Shown: positions 25,299-36,600 of the stretch, piece after piece
How the letters are laid out: each line of letters begins with the position of its first letter
Numbering within the stretch: the stretch's first letter is position 1
From: Hirudinaria manillensis
Taxonomy: Eukaryota; Annelida; Clitellata; Hirudinida; Hirudinidae
Reading direction: 5' to 3'
Length of the DNA: 64,000 nucleotides
NCBI GenBank assembly: GCA_034509925.1
Contig: CM067529.1
Span: 6,083,001-6,147,000, forward strand
Notes under the pieces: generated by a model
What the model saw: the letters and a program-made list of their open reading frames with translations, nothing else
What the model was told of the DNA's origin: nothing
The model's database searches: none
Made by a program: the position numbers and the translations under genes

Positions 25299-26642
25299 AT
25301 GGCTAGCTCGGAGCCGAATTCAGTCAGTCCTTTTCCTGCACCACCTATGCAGTACATAAGTAAATATTCTGACGACAATGTCAGGCTCGGACGGGCACCA
25401 AAGCCACCACCACCGATGAAGGTAATGATTAACCATTTCAGGTCGGACATTGGCTTCAGCTTAATAATAGTTAATAATTTTAGCAATTTATTTTATACAA
25501 AATCTCATCATTTATCTAGAACAAAAAAAAAATGAATAAAACAAACTTTCTGGACAAACACCTTTCTTTTCATGCTTTCACCAGTTTCAGGCTCATATAG
25601 CCTTTGTGATCTCTACTATTGCAAATTTTTTAATTATTTTCTCCTGTAACTTAATTATGCAATCTTCATGCTTTAGGTTGAATATAAATGCAAGTTAAAT
25701 TTTGTAGATGAACTAAAGTTTAAAATGATATTTTTAAATTGTGTTAAGGATTCCTATTTCATGTTTGGAACTGAATACAAAGCAGACGATCACATAGTTA
25801 GACCTCTCGAAAGCCAGAGCTTGCTACGCTTACATCCACACAATTATGACCACAAAAGGGAACTTAAGAAGCTCAACTTCTCCATCCTGGTCAACTTTCT
25901 TGACCTTCTAGATGTTTTGGTGAAGGCTCCACTTTGCAGGAGAAGATTAGAAAAGATTGATGACCTTACACTCCTCTTTATTCACATGCACCATCTCATC
26001 AATGAGTTCAGACCTCATCAGGTAATTCAGTGGTGGTGCTTACGGCACAGACTTGTCTTTAAACACTGATGTTGAAAGTTATTTGTCTAACAAGAGCTTC
26101 TGTCCTTAATTTTTATAAGCTTTGATATTAATTGAGCTATTGTTTATTTTGTATAAACATATGATAAAACCGCCACATTTTCAGTCTTGCCCTCATCGAT
26201 GAAAATCAGTTTGCTCGATGCTTTTCAAAACTAATTCAAATGCAAAATATCCTGTGAGTTTTTTGATAAATTCTTAATTTGTGGATATTTTTAGGCTCGT
26301 GAGACCCTTAGAGTTATGTTAGAGAAACAGAAGCAACAAAGGCTAGAACAAGCAGAGAAGATTGAGAAATGTAATGATCAAGTGAGGGAGCTACTCAATG
26401 CAACTGTTTCATCCCTCCCAGATGATTCTCAACTTCAATCAAAACTCCTTGTGAGCAAAAACCTTCCCATCCAAAGTGAAAACCAACCATTTGAAATGAA
26501 CACCTACCCCTTCCCAAACACTGTACATTCGTCTTCACTCAAGTCAGAAGTCAAAGTTAAGCAAGAGATTGTGGAAGATATGGAGGTCGACAGAGACGTC
26601 AGGGATGAAATGATGTGCAGCATCGTCGACGCCTTAAACTAA
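25299..26642 (+). CDS. MED7: Mediator complex subunit 7
   Basis: Subunit of the Mediator middle module, which links transcription factors to RNA polymerase II; MED7 pairs with MED21 and MED31. Three exons (25299-25421, 25749-26021, 26295-26642), all phase 0, give 247 residues, close to the human 233. The N-terminus has the conserved [15 protein letters not shown] and APKPPPPMK blocks. Exon 2 contains [39 protein letters not shown] and [16 protein letters not shown], all family landmarks. Exon 3 begins [16 protein letters not shown] and forms the coiled-coil, followed by a diverged acidic tail. A poly(A) signal AATAAA lies at 26676-26681. Convergent with GTPBP2. Confidence 0.97.
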
Positions 26643-26675
26643 ATAAGTTTTGTTTTATTTGTATTTTTGTTCCTT

Positions 26676-26681
26676 AATAAA
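26676..26681 (+). terminator. Poly(A) signal of MED7
   Basis: AATAAA 34 bp after the MED7 stop codon, in a T-rich 3' UTR. Confidence 0.6.
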
Positions 26682-27056
26682 TAATATTTGACAATTGACA
26701 GAACAGCTTTCAAAAAAGCTATTTGTTTTAAGATCTGATTCAGAGAAGATGTAGGATAACTAATAATTACTCTCCCCAAGCATGTTTGTTTATTTAGGTT
26801 GCTCACTCATAAAATAAGTAATTATTCCACTTTATGGTCTTAGTCAATCTATAGTCACAACAAGTAATCCAAAGCAAAACAAATTTGGATATCAGGGCAC
26901 TCTGAGATGTTTAAAAACTTGCAATTGCATCAATTTGTAGCATAAAAGAAGTCAGCATTCTTGCCTATTGTCAATTGACAACAACGGGAGGGGGGAGTTA
27001 TTGGGAGAAAATTGTAGTATCAGTCACCTAAAACACACTTAGATGTGATGCAAGTC

Positions 27057-30000
27057 CTATATAATCTTTGTAATTTCGCCCATTCCTTTGGTTCTGCCCT
27101 CGCGAAATAGGAGCCTCGATCCGACTCTTAGATATTCTGGCCTGTTGATGAAGCGAAAAGTCACCACTGCCTTCTCATTCATTTGTATTCCATTCTGGAT
27201 AAAACAAATTGCCACAGGGTTCAGAGTGTAATGAAATATAAAAAAAAATAGACATTCTACCTTGTTCATCCTTATGATTCTAGCAGTTTGTCTCACATTC
27301 CCTACGTGGACAACAGCTTGGAAACCTCTGCAGATGATCTTGTTGTGATAGAGAACACATATGTCTGCTTCAAATTCAAGGCAGGCATGTGAATTTTTCA
27401 ATGGACTGATGAGAACCTGACCCTAAGAGAAACAACAATCATAATTTGGAATTTTATTGCATGCAAAGAATATTCCAGTCCTGGGGGCCAACTATATACT
27501 TATAATCAAACAACAACTGAAAATATGGCAAAGGGTTTTCAGAAACTTCTTTTTTTAGTTACCAGTGCCAACATCTTGAAAATTTTTACAAGAATTCTCA
27601 CTTAGGTGTTCAAAGAGCACAAAAATTTACCCTTCTCACGATAAACTCTTCAAACTTTCCAATGGAAATGCAAGCAGTTTGCCCGGCTCCGACCATCCTG
27701 CACGGAAGTCGGTTGCGATGGATCGACATGACCTTTATCTCTGCAAATTGACCTTGATGCCCAGGACCAATCATCAATCTATCTCCTTCCTTCAACGATC
27801 CTCGCAACATGGCACCTCCCACGATGGTTCCGACTCCCGAGAGGGTGTAGACCTCGTCGATCTGAAGCAGAATGACGAGCCATAGATAGGGAAATTACCT
27901 TTGAAAAATTATCACCAACCTGAAACTCCGCAAGATCGTTGGCGAGTTTTTCTCGGTCGTGGTTCGATGGCGGAAGGACTTGAAGGAACTTTAATAAGAG
28001 GTCGAGGTTGTGACCTGTGACGCAGGATATTGCAATGATGGGGCATATCCTAGGACATCAGATTTATGAATCACTGACATTCACAAAAACTATGTTTAAA
28101 ATATAAAAAAATGACGTTGAGACCTCTCCAGATTGAAATTATGAGCTGTGGCAATAGCATCCTGTTCGTGTTCGACCCTGAAAGGTATCTTGCCGCAGCC
28201 GGGCCCCTTGATCAGGCGCTCGAGTTGAGCGAGCGTGCGTTCCAACTGGGCAGGTTTTGAAACGTCGACCTTGTTCACCACCACGAATGCAGGAAGCTTT
28301 AAAGCGAGAGCGTATCCGAGATGTTCTTTAGTCATGCCGACTGGATCGAACGAAGGCAATCGTGACGTTGATAAAATGTAATTAATTAGTTACGACTTAT
28401 AATAAAATTGCAACTTCTTATTATGAGTTATGTTTACATAGAATGATAAAACATTTGGAAAATTCAAAATCAGTCGACCTAGTCCCGTGTTGGCGCTGAC
28501 AACGAGAAGAGCATAATCAGGGGAATATCCAGTGAGACCAAATATCGTTGTTTTGAGATACTTGTGATGGCCACAAAGGTCAATAAAAGAAACAATCTTG
28601 CACGACCCGTCTACGATATCCTCCACTGTCCTTGACTCGCTGTAATTCACGACCTAATGGCATAAAACTTTGCCGTTAAAATTAAGTAGAAAATGAAGAG
28701 GAAATCCGAGCACATCTTATTTCTATGGAATGTAAGACTTAATTCGATAATGATTAATGGAGATTGTAATCATCCGATGGCTCTCACCTGGTCCTGAGGT
28801 CCGAATCCAAGGATTTCATGACTGATGCTCGAAGTCCGACCACTCTGGATTTCGTGAAGATGTCTGAAGAGGTTCAACCTGCAATTTCATTATATTATGA
28901 AATAAACAAGAAATGCACGCTTCAGATTCAATAAGTTCCAAGCAAGAGCTCATTCAACAGCACTTATTAACCATGAGTTTAGTTTTAAAATAAACTTTTT
29001 GGTATTGTTTATTATTGTTTAATAATTAATGAACTGGAAATCGGAAATCGACTTTAATCGGATTGCGTAGAAATTTCCTAGCACACTTTAAAACCAGCTC
29101 ATATAAAGAAATATCACAAAAAACAAATTAATTCAAAATCGTAATTAGTCATTCAATTAAAGTACTCTCTCAACCACACCTTGCTCTTCCTCTCCCATTA
29201 TCAAGTTCTCCTTGAGTCAGAACTCCAAGTATGGTACTTTTTCCAGAATCAACATTCCCCAAAACTGCCAATCTCAAATCAACAAGCTGGAACAAAGATG
29301 TGAAACTAATTCATGCAAAGCATATGATTTAATTCTATTGGATTTTTTTTGTCTGAAATTTCTTCAATTTACTTTGTGATCTTCTTGGATTTTTCTCACC
29401 AAAACTTCAACAACCCTCTTTCTCCTGCTACCCTCCAAGAACTTTTCCCGTATCACAGAAACCGAGGCACCCAACCTGGACGAATGCAGTAACAATGTAT
29501 TTAACTTCATTTATACCAAATACTAATAAATTTATGGCACTAACAACAATTTCTGCAAGCAGCACTTAACAAGATTCAGAAATGTAATAGCATTAGATTA
29601 ACTATTAAATGTAAACCTGGTTGCCATGTTATTAATTGTTGTCAGAGAAGCATCCATTTCATCATCATCAAGTCCTGCCAATCTTCCACAATCCTCAACT
29701 CCTAATTCATAGAGTGCCTCTCCATTACCTGTTCACAATGTCTTCATAATTGTACATAGCAAATAATTACATATGGAAATATATATATAATTTTAAATAT
29801 ATATCATATGAAATGTGTCTTTACTTAGCATTCAATTTCTTATATTCAAAGAGCATTATTCAGCATAAAATATAAATAATGAAATCCATAAACAGTCAAT
29901 CATAGACAGCCTTATTTCTGCCATAATGGAAAAAAATAAGGACCCATTTCTTGCATAAACCTTTATAAATATTACATAAATATTTCATCCTAATTGCAAA

Positions 30001-30627
30001 TTAACTATATCATCACATTAATACATCAAGAGCAAGTAATTAAAAATTCATTAATTTTTAGTTTTAATATGTCAGCAAGTGTGTCATCCTTAAAGGACGA
30101 ATACAAAAATACATTCTAAATATAGCAAAACCATCTTTAATTAAACTCTAAATCTGTCATTTACATTACATCAGCAGTTTAATAAACATAGAATTTTCCC
30201 ACAAATTAACTTGTTTCACATCACAATGTCTGATATCCTAATACAATTAACGTTAAATTACCTTCTTGTAATCTATACTTCATTTGAGTGACCAAGTGTT
30301 CCAATCTGATATCAGATTGATTAACAAGTTTCCTCTTTGAATGCAAATGATTAATGCATTATATAATGACAATTGGCATTTCTACAGTTATAATGATAAT
30401 TAAAGCTTTCTTTTGTCAAGTAAATCACATAATTTACACTCACCTTGTATTCTATATTACCTTCTTCTACCTTTAAAAAGAACACAAATCTGACTGAGCC
30501 AGTAATAGTAATTGAATAAAAATAAGACCCAATATAATCAATTAAAAAAAATAACCTCTGGAGGGAGGCTCTCGGGCATATCCTCCATCGTCGAATTATC
30601 AGAATTTTTTATCTCGTCTACGTCCAT
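27057..30627 (-). CDS. GTPBP2: GTP-binding protein 2 (translational GTPase of the GTPBP1/2 group)
   Basis: GTPase related to elongation factor Tu and Hbs1/Pelota; family members act in rescue of stalled ribosomes. Thirteen exons read downward: 30627-30556, 30470-30444, 30334-30262, 29728-29617, 29475-29373, 29286-29180, 28878-28788, 28653-28479, 28340-28124, 28049-27920, 27861-27631, 27422-27261, 27194-27057. All phases close to 545 residues. The P-loop is GNVDSGKST (about residue 140), followed by [20 protein letters not shown] and [15 protein letters not shown]3 reads [20 protein letters not shown] and G4 is NKVD. The C-terminal beta-barrels include [15 protein letters not shown] and [19 protein letters not shown]. 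The block [11 protein letters not shown] and the VYEIG-like N-terminal text match GTPBP2 better than GTPBP1. The C-terminus ends right after GEITKII, shorter than in vertebrates. Confidence 0.95.
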
Positions 30628-31704
30628 AGCTTGCCTATTCCGATAATGCATGACACAATCATGTTTTTCTGCTTTTCGACTTATAGTTAAATATTAATTA
30701 CTGGATTATCACAGAACTTTCGCTGGTAAAAACCTACTTTATTACATTATAATATGTTTACCGCTAGCATTCACTTTGTTTACAAGTAGGTAATGATAAT
30801 GATATGAGATGCGTTGCCACATATCTTACATTTTTGCGATTATTATTTTTTCATTTTAATATCTACACGAAACGACGTTTATGACATGTGTATAAATAAG
30901 AAATGGAGATAAATCTTTACGTTTCATCATCTTGTGCAATTTTAATTGATATGCGCTTTCGAAGCCGCTTTATAAAATTGTTATAATGTTATAATCATAT
31001 AAATATTCATGCATTTTTTGCTAGTTTTTAAAAGTGTCTGAATAATATAATACGATTTAAGTTAGCCCGCTTCATATCTCAAAACAACCAATTGGTTTCA
31101 TCATCATTACAATAAAATAATAATAATGATAGTGATAACGATAACAATAAAAGTTTAATTGCGATAATAATAATAACAATAGTAAAAATAGCATGCAGAA
31201 TGTGTTATGACCAGGTTGAAAGGATCAACGTTGTGGTACTATTGTATACAATGTAAGAGGGAAGAGGTACACTGGGTTGGCTATAAGTGATGGTGTGGTA
31301 GGTGGCTGTGAATGGCAAATGATGAACGAAGATGTTTGAAATAACGGAGATAAGGTGCTGAGAAAGATTGTCCTTGGGGAGCGTAAATATTACCTATAAT
31401 CCAGTCAATCACTAGAGCCCAACCCCCACGTCTCAGGGCCCGGACAGAACAATAGCAGATGATTGATAACTATAAGATAAATAATTTCGTAATATTAGTA
31501 GTTATGTGCCTATATTCTAATTTATGTCATTTGCTTGGATACCGATGAATTGGCCATTCCATATTTTTGAAAAAATATTTTTAATACCTAATCATCAATC
31601 GTACGACTAAAGTTAGATTCTCTTATCGTTTCACGATAAATTTCAAGTTTCAGTTAGAAACATCATTCGGATCAGAGTCAATCAATTCTCTCATATGGGC
31701 TTCA
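30628..31704. other. 5' flank of GTPBP2 and spacer
   Basis: Contains the GTPBP2 promoter region next to the start codon, then AT-rich sequence with AATAAT-type runs near 31090-31190. No coding content recognised. Confidence 0.35.
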
Positions 31705-31712
31705 GCCAACAG
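31705..31712 (+). repeat. hAT target-site duplication, left
   Basis: GCCAACAG, identical to the 8 bp at 32868-32875. Eight-base duplications are typical of hAT transposition. Confidence 0.9.
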
Positions 31713-32867
31713 TAGTGATCGACCGGGGCGACAATTTTAGCCGGGACCGGGGCCGGGACCGGGGTAGGGGGAGCGGTTGCCGGGGCAGCCGGGGCCGGGG
31801 TTCAGGCGGGCCGGGGTTAGCCGGGGCCGGGGTTGAAGCCGGGGTTGGGGAGGCCATCTATAATAACGTTAACTAACGGTGCTTTTATTCTCTGAACATG
31901 TTGTAAACGTCAAATAATATATAAGTATGCTTATTATGTCAAAGAGATTCTGTAAAACCTATAATAAAAAAAAATTTTCACAACGACAACTTTTCCACGC
32001 TCCGTTGCAAAAACTTAGAAAAACATTAAATCGTTGATGGAATCTCATGAAAATCAAATCTTTTTGAATACTAATCGATTACTGTTTTGTGAAGGCCAAA
32101 GTGATGAAAGTTAAACGGTAATTTTTTTAAAACTCATAGTTTTAAGGACATCATTCCAGGTTCAAGCCGATGATGTTTTTAACTCCATCGAGTTAAGGCA
32201 ACTTTCTCGGGCTCATTTGGATGGGAGGGTGCCTGCTTCTTGTTCAGGAACAGAGGAGGGTCATTCAAGCAAGGACAACGACCTGTGGGAAGAAGTATTG
32301 AGAGAAGAAGCTTCCGAAATTACGGGAAAGAAAGCACCCGAAGCAGAGAGGGAATTGGAGGCTTACCCTTCAAAAAAGCGCATAAATAGAACGGATGACC
32401 CACTGGCCTACTGGAAAATTTACAGGAGCGAGTTACCAGGCTTGGCGAAGCTAGCAAGGATTTACCTAAGCCCACCTCCCAGTTCAAGTGATAGTGAACG
32501 GGAGTTTAAAGTGGCACAGTCTATTCAAAAAGGGAGAATTAGACTGTTGCCCAAAAATGTTGAAACTTTAGTATTCATTAAGTATAACTTAAGAGCTCTA
32601 TCGTACTCCACTAATTTGCCGGCTGTACCTGAGGACTTTAACTCTCCGAACGATATATTTTATGATTCGTCGGATGATGAATACATTTTATCTAAGTTGA
32701 CAAAGCTAAAAATTAGACTTTTGTTTACCCCCGGCTAAACCCCGGTTGAATTTAAGCCGGGGCGGGACCGGGGCCGGGGAATGTTAAAAAGCCGGGACCG
32801 GGGCCGGGACCCCGGTGGTAAAAAAGGCCGGGGTTCAGCCGGGTCCGGGGTCCCCGGTCGTTCACTA
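31713..32867 (+). mobile_element. Non-autonomous hAT DNA transposon with GC-rich subterminal repeats
   Basis: 1,155-bp element with near-perfect terminal inverted repeats: TAGTGATCGACCGGGG on the left and TAGTGAACGACCGGGG on the right strand-reversed end, one mismatch in 16. It is flanked by the 8-bp duplication GCCAACAG. Both ends carry dense subterminal arrays of CCGGGRCCGGGG-type units (31733-31855 and 32745-32855), which stand out sharply from the AT-rich surroundings and are likely transposase binding sites. Only the C-terminal part of a transposase is left inside, so the copy cannot move by itself. Exact TSD copies and the clean ends suggest a fairly recent insertion. Confidence 0.93.
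32159..32738 (+). pseudogene. hAT transposase remnant: C-terminal dimerisation domain
   Basis: An acceptor-like CATTCCAG precedes 32159 and the frame stays open to the stop at 32738. It contains RTDDPLAYWKIYRSE, LPGLAKLARIYLS and PPSSSDSEREFKVAQSI, then RLLPKNVETLVFIKYN, the pattern of the hAT C-terminal dimerisation region (W, LA..YL, SSER-like, LLP.NV..L.F.K.N). The BED finger and most of the RNase H-like catalytic core are missing. It is described as a pseudogene, though the remaining frame is intact and could in principle be expressed as a dimerisation-only peptide. Confidence 0.85.
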
Positions 32868-32875
32868 GCCAACAG
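32868..32875 (+). repeat. hAT target-site duplication, right
   Basis: GCCAACAG, exact copy of 31705-31712. Confidence 0.9.
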
Positions 32876-33612
32876 TTAAGGTTTGTGCGAGAGTCCCCCC
32901 ATTTTAGTGAATTGCCCCAAAATATAAAATGCGATTTTTCTGTCCTATCAATGATATTTGTTACATCACAACAGCGAGGTTTCTCTTGAGACTTTCGTAT
33001 CAATTATTAAGTATTAATCAACAACTCCAACCAGTCATCTTCAAAGCAACAAGTGTTTCCGTCCACGCACAAAAGCAACCCTCTGGATCAAACACACAAA
33101 CGATAATCTTCAGCCGATGACTCATCCAGCAATTTGTTCGATCCATCTGGATTCCATATCCTGACTAACTCAACTGTTTTTCTTTCGATATCTTGACTAA
33201 AAGTTTCCATCTGTTGCAAAGAGTCTCAATGAACAATCTGTACTCTACACCCATTCCCCAAAATGTTCATTTCATTAAAGCAAAGTTAGTCCCGAAGTTG
33301 CACGCCTCCCATGCCGCTGAACATTAAAATAAAAATCTCAGCCCACGGAAGTTTGAATTGCCTCCATGATAACGATTGCCAACGATGAACCAAAGAATAA
33401 CAAAAAATAAAATTCTCGACAGGGGAGGTCAACAAGTGATTTCACTTTCTTACTTCTTAGTTTGGTAACTTTGTAAACTTTCTCGAAGTATTATTTACAA
33501 GGCAAACGTACAACGGAACAAAATGGAAAACTTCTGTACAAAATGTTGTTTCAACAAGTTTTCATTTGAAACATGGAACAGAAACCCTCAAAATTTTGGC
33601 CACTTGAGTCTA
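32876..33612. other. Spacer between the hAT element and 4E-T
   Basis: Probably 3' UTR and downstream sequence of 4E-T. A 63-codon plus-strand frame at 32929 has no recognisable content. Confidence 0.35.
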
Positions 33613-36600
33613 TCACTGTAGTTTTACCTGAATAAGAAAAAAGTATTCGAGTTTCATACGAGATTTGTCACGCGCAACTAAAAAAGCGCGTCCAACCTGA
33701 TTGGGTGTCCGTCCAACAGAAGAGCCATTGACAGAGGAAGCCCCGTTGTGCCAACCCTCGAACCCTGAGTTGGGATTGTGGCGCTTTGAAATTAGGGCCT
33801 GCTGGAGAGCTGCAATGACGTCTGCTGGGGACGACTGATCCACTGCCAAAAATGAAAGTAAAATTTGAAGAGATCATCAAAGGCCAGCAAATATGTTAGC
33901 ATTATCACCGTTTTTGAACACAAAATTTTACTTAATTTCCTTTGTTGAACATAAAATAAAAAAAAATAAAAATTAAGTATATTTATATATTTAAGCAATT
34001 AATTTATGAAAAAACCTTGAGCATTGCTCAAAACTTGTCCATGTTGCAAGGCCACAAGAGATAAATTTTGCTGGTCTGGTTGAATGGATGAATTGTTAGC
34101 TCCTGTTTAATTTAAGTAAAACTTTAATTCAAAAGTTCACGAAACTTGAACCAACAACGGTCATCCTTGCCTTTGACAATGGCCCTTTTGGCAGGCATGG
34201 TGTTGTTGACCTGGTGCTGAAGGAGAGGGTGGAGAATCTGTTGTTGCTGGGGCTGTTGAGGAAGGGTCCTACCTTGTTGCAAGCATTGCAGGAAAGAAGC
34301 GACGCTCGGTTGCTGGGGGGGCCGAGCAAAAACCGACACGCAAGGAGGGTGGAGCTGATTGTGGGGTGAAAAGTTGTGCGGAGCCTGGGCATTGTAGAGC
34401 TGCGGCTGGAAGACTGCAGTGCTTCCCTCGTTTCCCGCGTTCGACCGAAACATGGCCCACGTCGCATCTTGCTGGACGACTTTCGGACCTAGATTCGAAA
34501 CTCAATTCTGAATTCGAGGCAAATAAACTCTGCTACGATCTTGAAAAACTTAGCTTAATATTTCAGAATCTAAATTCATGCCCATTGACTAGAAAATAAT
34601 ACAGAATTATAATAATTTTAAATTTATCTGTATTTACCACTCCATGAATCTTGTCAAGGAATGGCACCAGTGTAAGTCACTCAAAGAATAATTTTAACAG
34701 CAAGATTTTAGTCTCAATGTGAAATAAACAAGCAACATTAGCAATTATTGAGATTTATAGGCCATTAGAACATAGCATGTGAGGTACTACATACAGGAGA
34801 AATATGCAAGTGAGCAACAATGCTTGATAACCTGATGAAAATACATCTGGACAGAAACTCTGTGCATCCAATTTAAGACATCTTTTCTTTTCTAAAAATT
34901 GTTTCATACTCAATGGAACGGACATGAAAAATGATCAAATGTTCCACCTGCTTTGCAAACATACCTGCTTTATCTTGCACCATCTGCCTGATGACGGCAG
35001 TTGGCAGAAATGCCGGATGCATCCTTTCTACACCTTGTGAGGTAATTGCTGCTTCTTTTGATGGGTGATCAATACTTCAGAACAGAAAAAGAAAATTATA
35101 ATTATATTCTTCTAATAGGACATAAATTCAAGAGCAGAGGTTACTCTCACCTGTTTTGAGTCCCATACTTCAGAGAAGGATCAAGACTGTTAAACTGAAC
35201 TTTTGCACATTGATTGCCCTATAATCCAGCATAATCAGCAAAGAGTATAAATTGTGAAAGAGAGCATAATTTCAAATCATTTAAAGATGTATCTTTCAGA
35301 ATAAAACAAAATAAGGTTTAACCAACATTGGAGACAAATTGGTTGATAAGTTGTCCTGCATGGATGGGCATCGGAGTTGCAAGATTAGTGGGAGGACATG
35401 TTCCAAAGGCTTCAAAATTTATGAAAATATTAATATTAAATATAAAAAGAAATAATACATAATAACATACGTAACATTCCATGTTGTTAATAATTTTCAC
35501 TTTTTAAAAAATGGTTACAAATAATGTAGTTAGCTTAACATAAAAATAAAACTATTGCAAGAGTATGTTATTATCTTAATATCTCTTTTAATTTTAAATT
35601 GAACGTAATTTTAATTCACATCAATTAATCATTCTATAAAAACCATCGGTGCCGACAAAACGTGAAACTCGACTGACCAATAGGAGACGACCTGACGTTG
35701 GGAGAATTGGCATGCCTCTTATCATTGCTCACGGACGAAAGCATCGCGTTGACGTCGGAAGTCACAGTCGGACGATAGGAAGCGTCGGACATCTTGAGGG
35801 GAAAATTCGGACTGACGCTCACCGGGTAAGAGGACTCGTGATAGTTATGTTTTGCAAGAGAATGATTCTGAAGACCCTAAAAAAAGATCAACCATAGTTG
35901 TCTAGAGATTCAAATACTCTCTAATTTATATCTAATATTATTGCAATAGAAAAACAATTTTCATTCAAATTGTTTGTTTAATACTTATAAAGCAAATAAA
36001 TTCAAGTAAGAAACATAAATAAAAGTTTTAGGTAAAGGACTGAAATGAAATCGTGGAAGCAACCTTCTGTGCCACGAGTCCGAGCAGTTTGTTGTAAGCA
36101 GACATGTCGTCGGGATCAGAATTTTTCTCGCAACGAGAAGCTCCTTCGTTGCATGCCAAGGACTCGTTCTGAAGAGAACCTGCCTCGAGGTCCGAAACAC
36201 GAGTCACCTTCGATCCCACCGGCAGAGGTTTGTGACCGAGAAACAGGCCCCTGTTTGTGGCCGAAGAAGAAGGAAAGACTACGTTTTCCTCTGCTTTGTT
36301 GCCATTGTAAACCGGTCCGTAGTACACTCCCGAGGCGCAGTTAAGGGGCTTCCCGTCTGCAGATGTAAAAGTGAATCTATTAATATTTAATCATTGTGAT
36401 GTAATTTAAAGTTAATTATAAGATACGTGATATAAATTAAAAGAAAGAATCGATCGACATCAAACCCGAAGTGTCCGGATTGACTTTCAGCATGGCCTTT
36501 AAGTCTGACTCCAATTCTTTCAACGAGGCTAAAGTTATAACGACACGTGAAGCCAATTCGATAATTTTAATTCAAACCATGCTTTTCATACCGGGCTTTT

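Noticed and set aside
33800-34000. Minus-strand Phe/Tyr-rich frame near the 4E-T 3' end
   Set aside because: Lies across an intron and the reading frame of exon 33842-33697 is fixed by the neighbouring exons.
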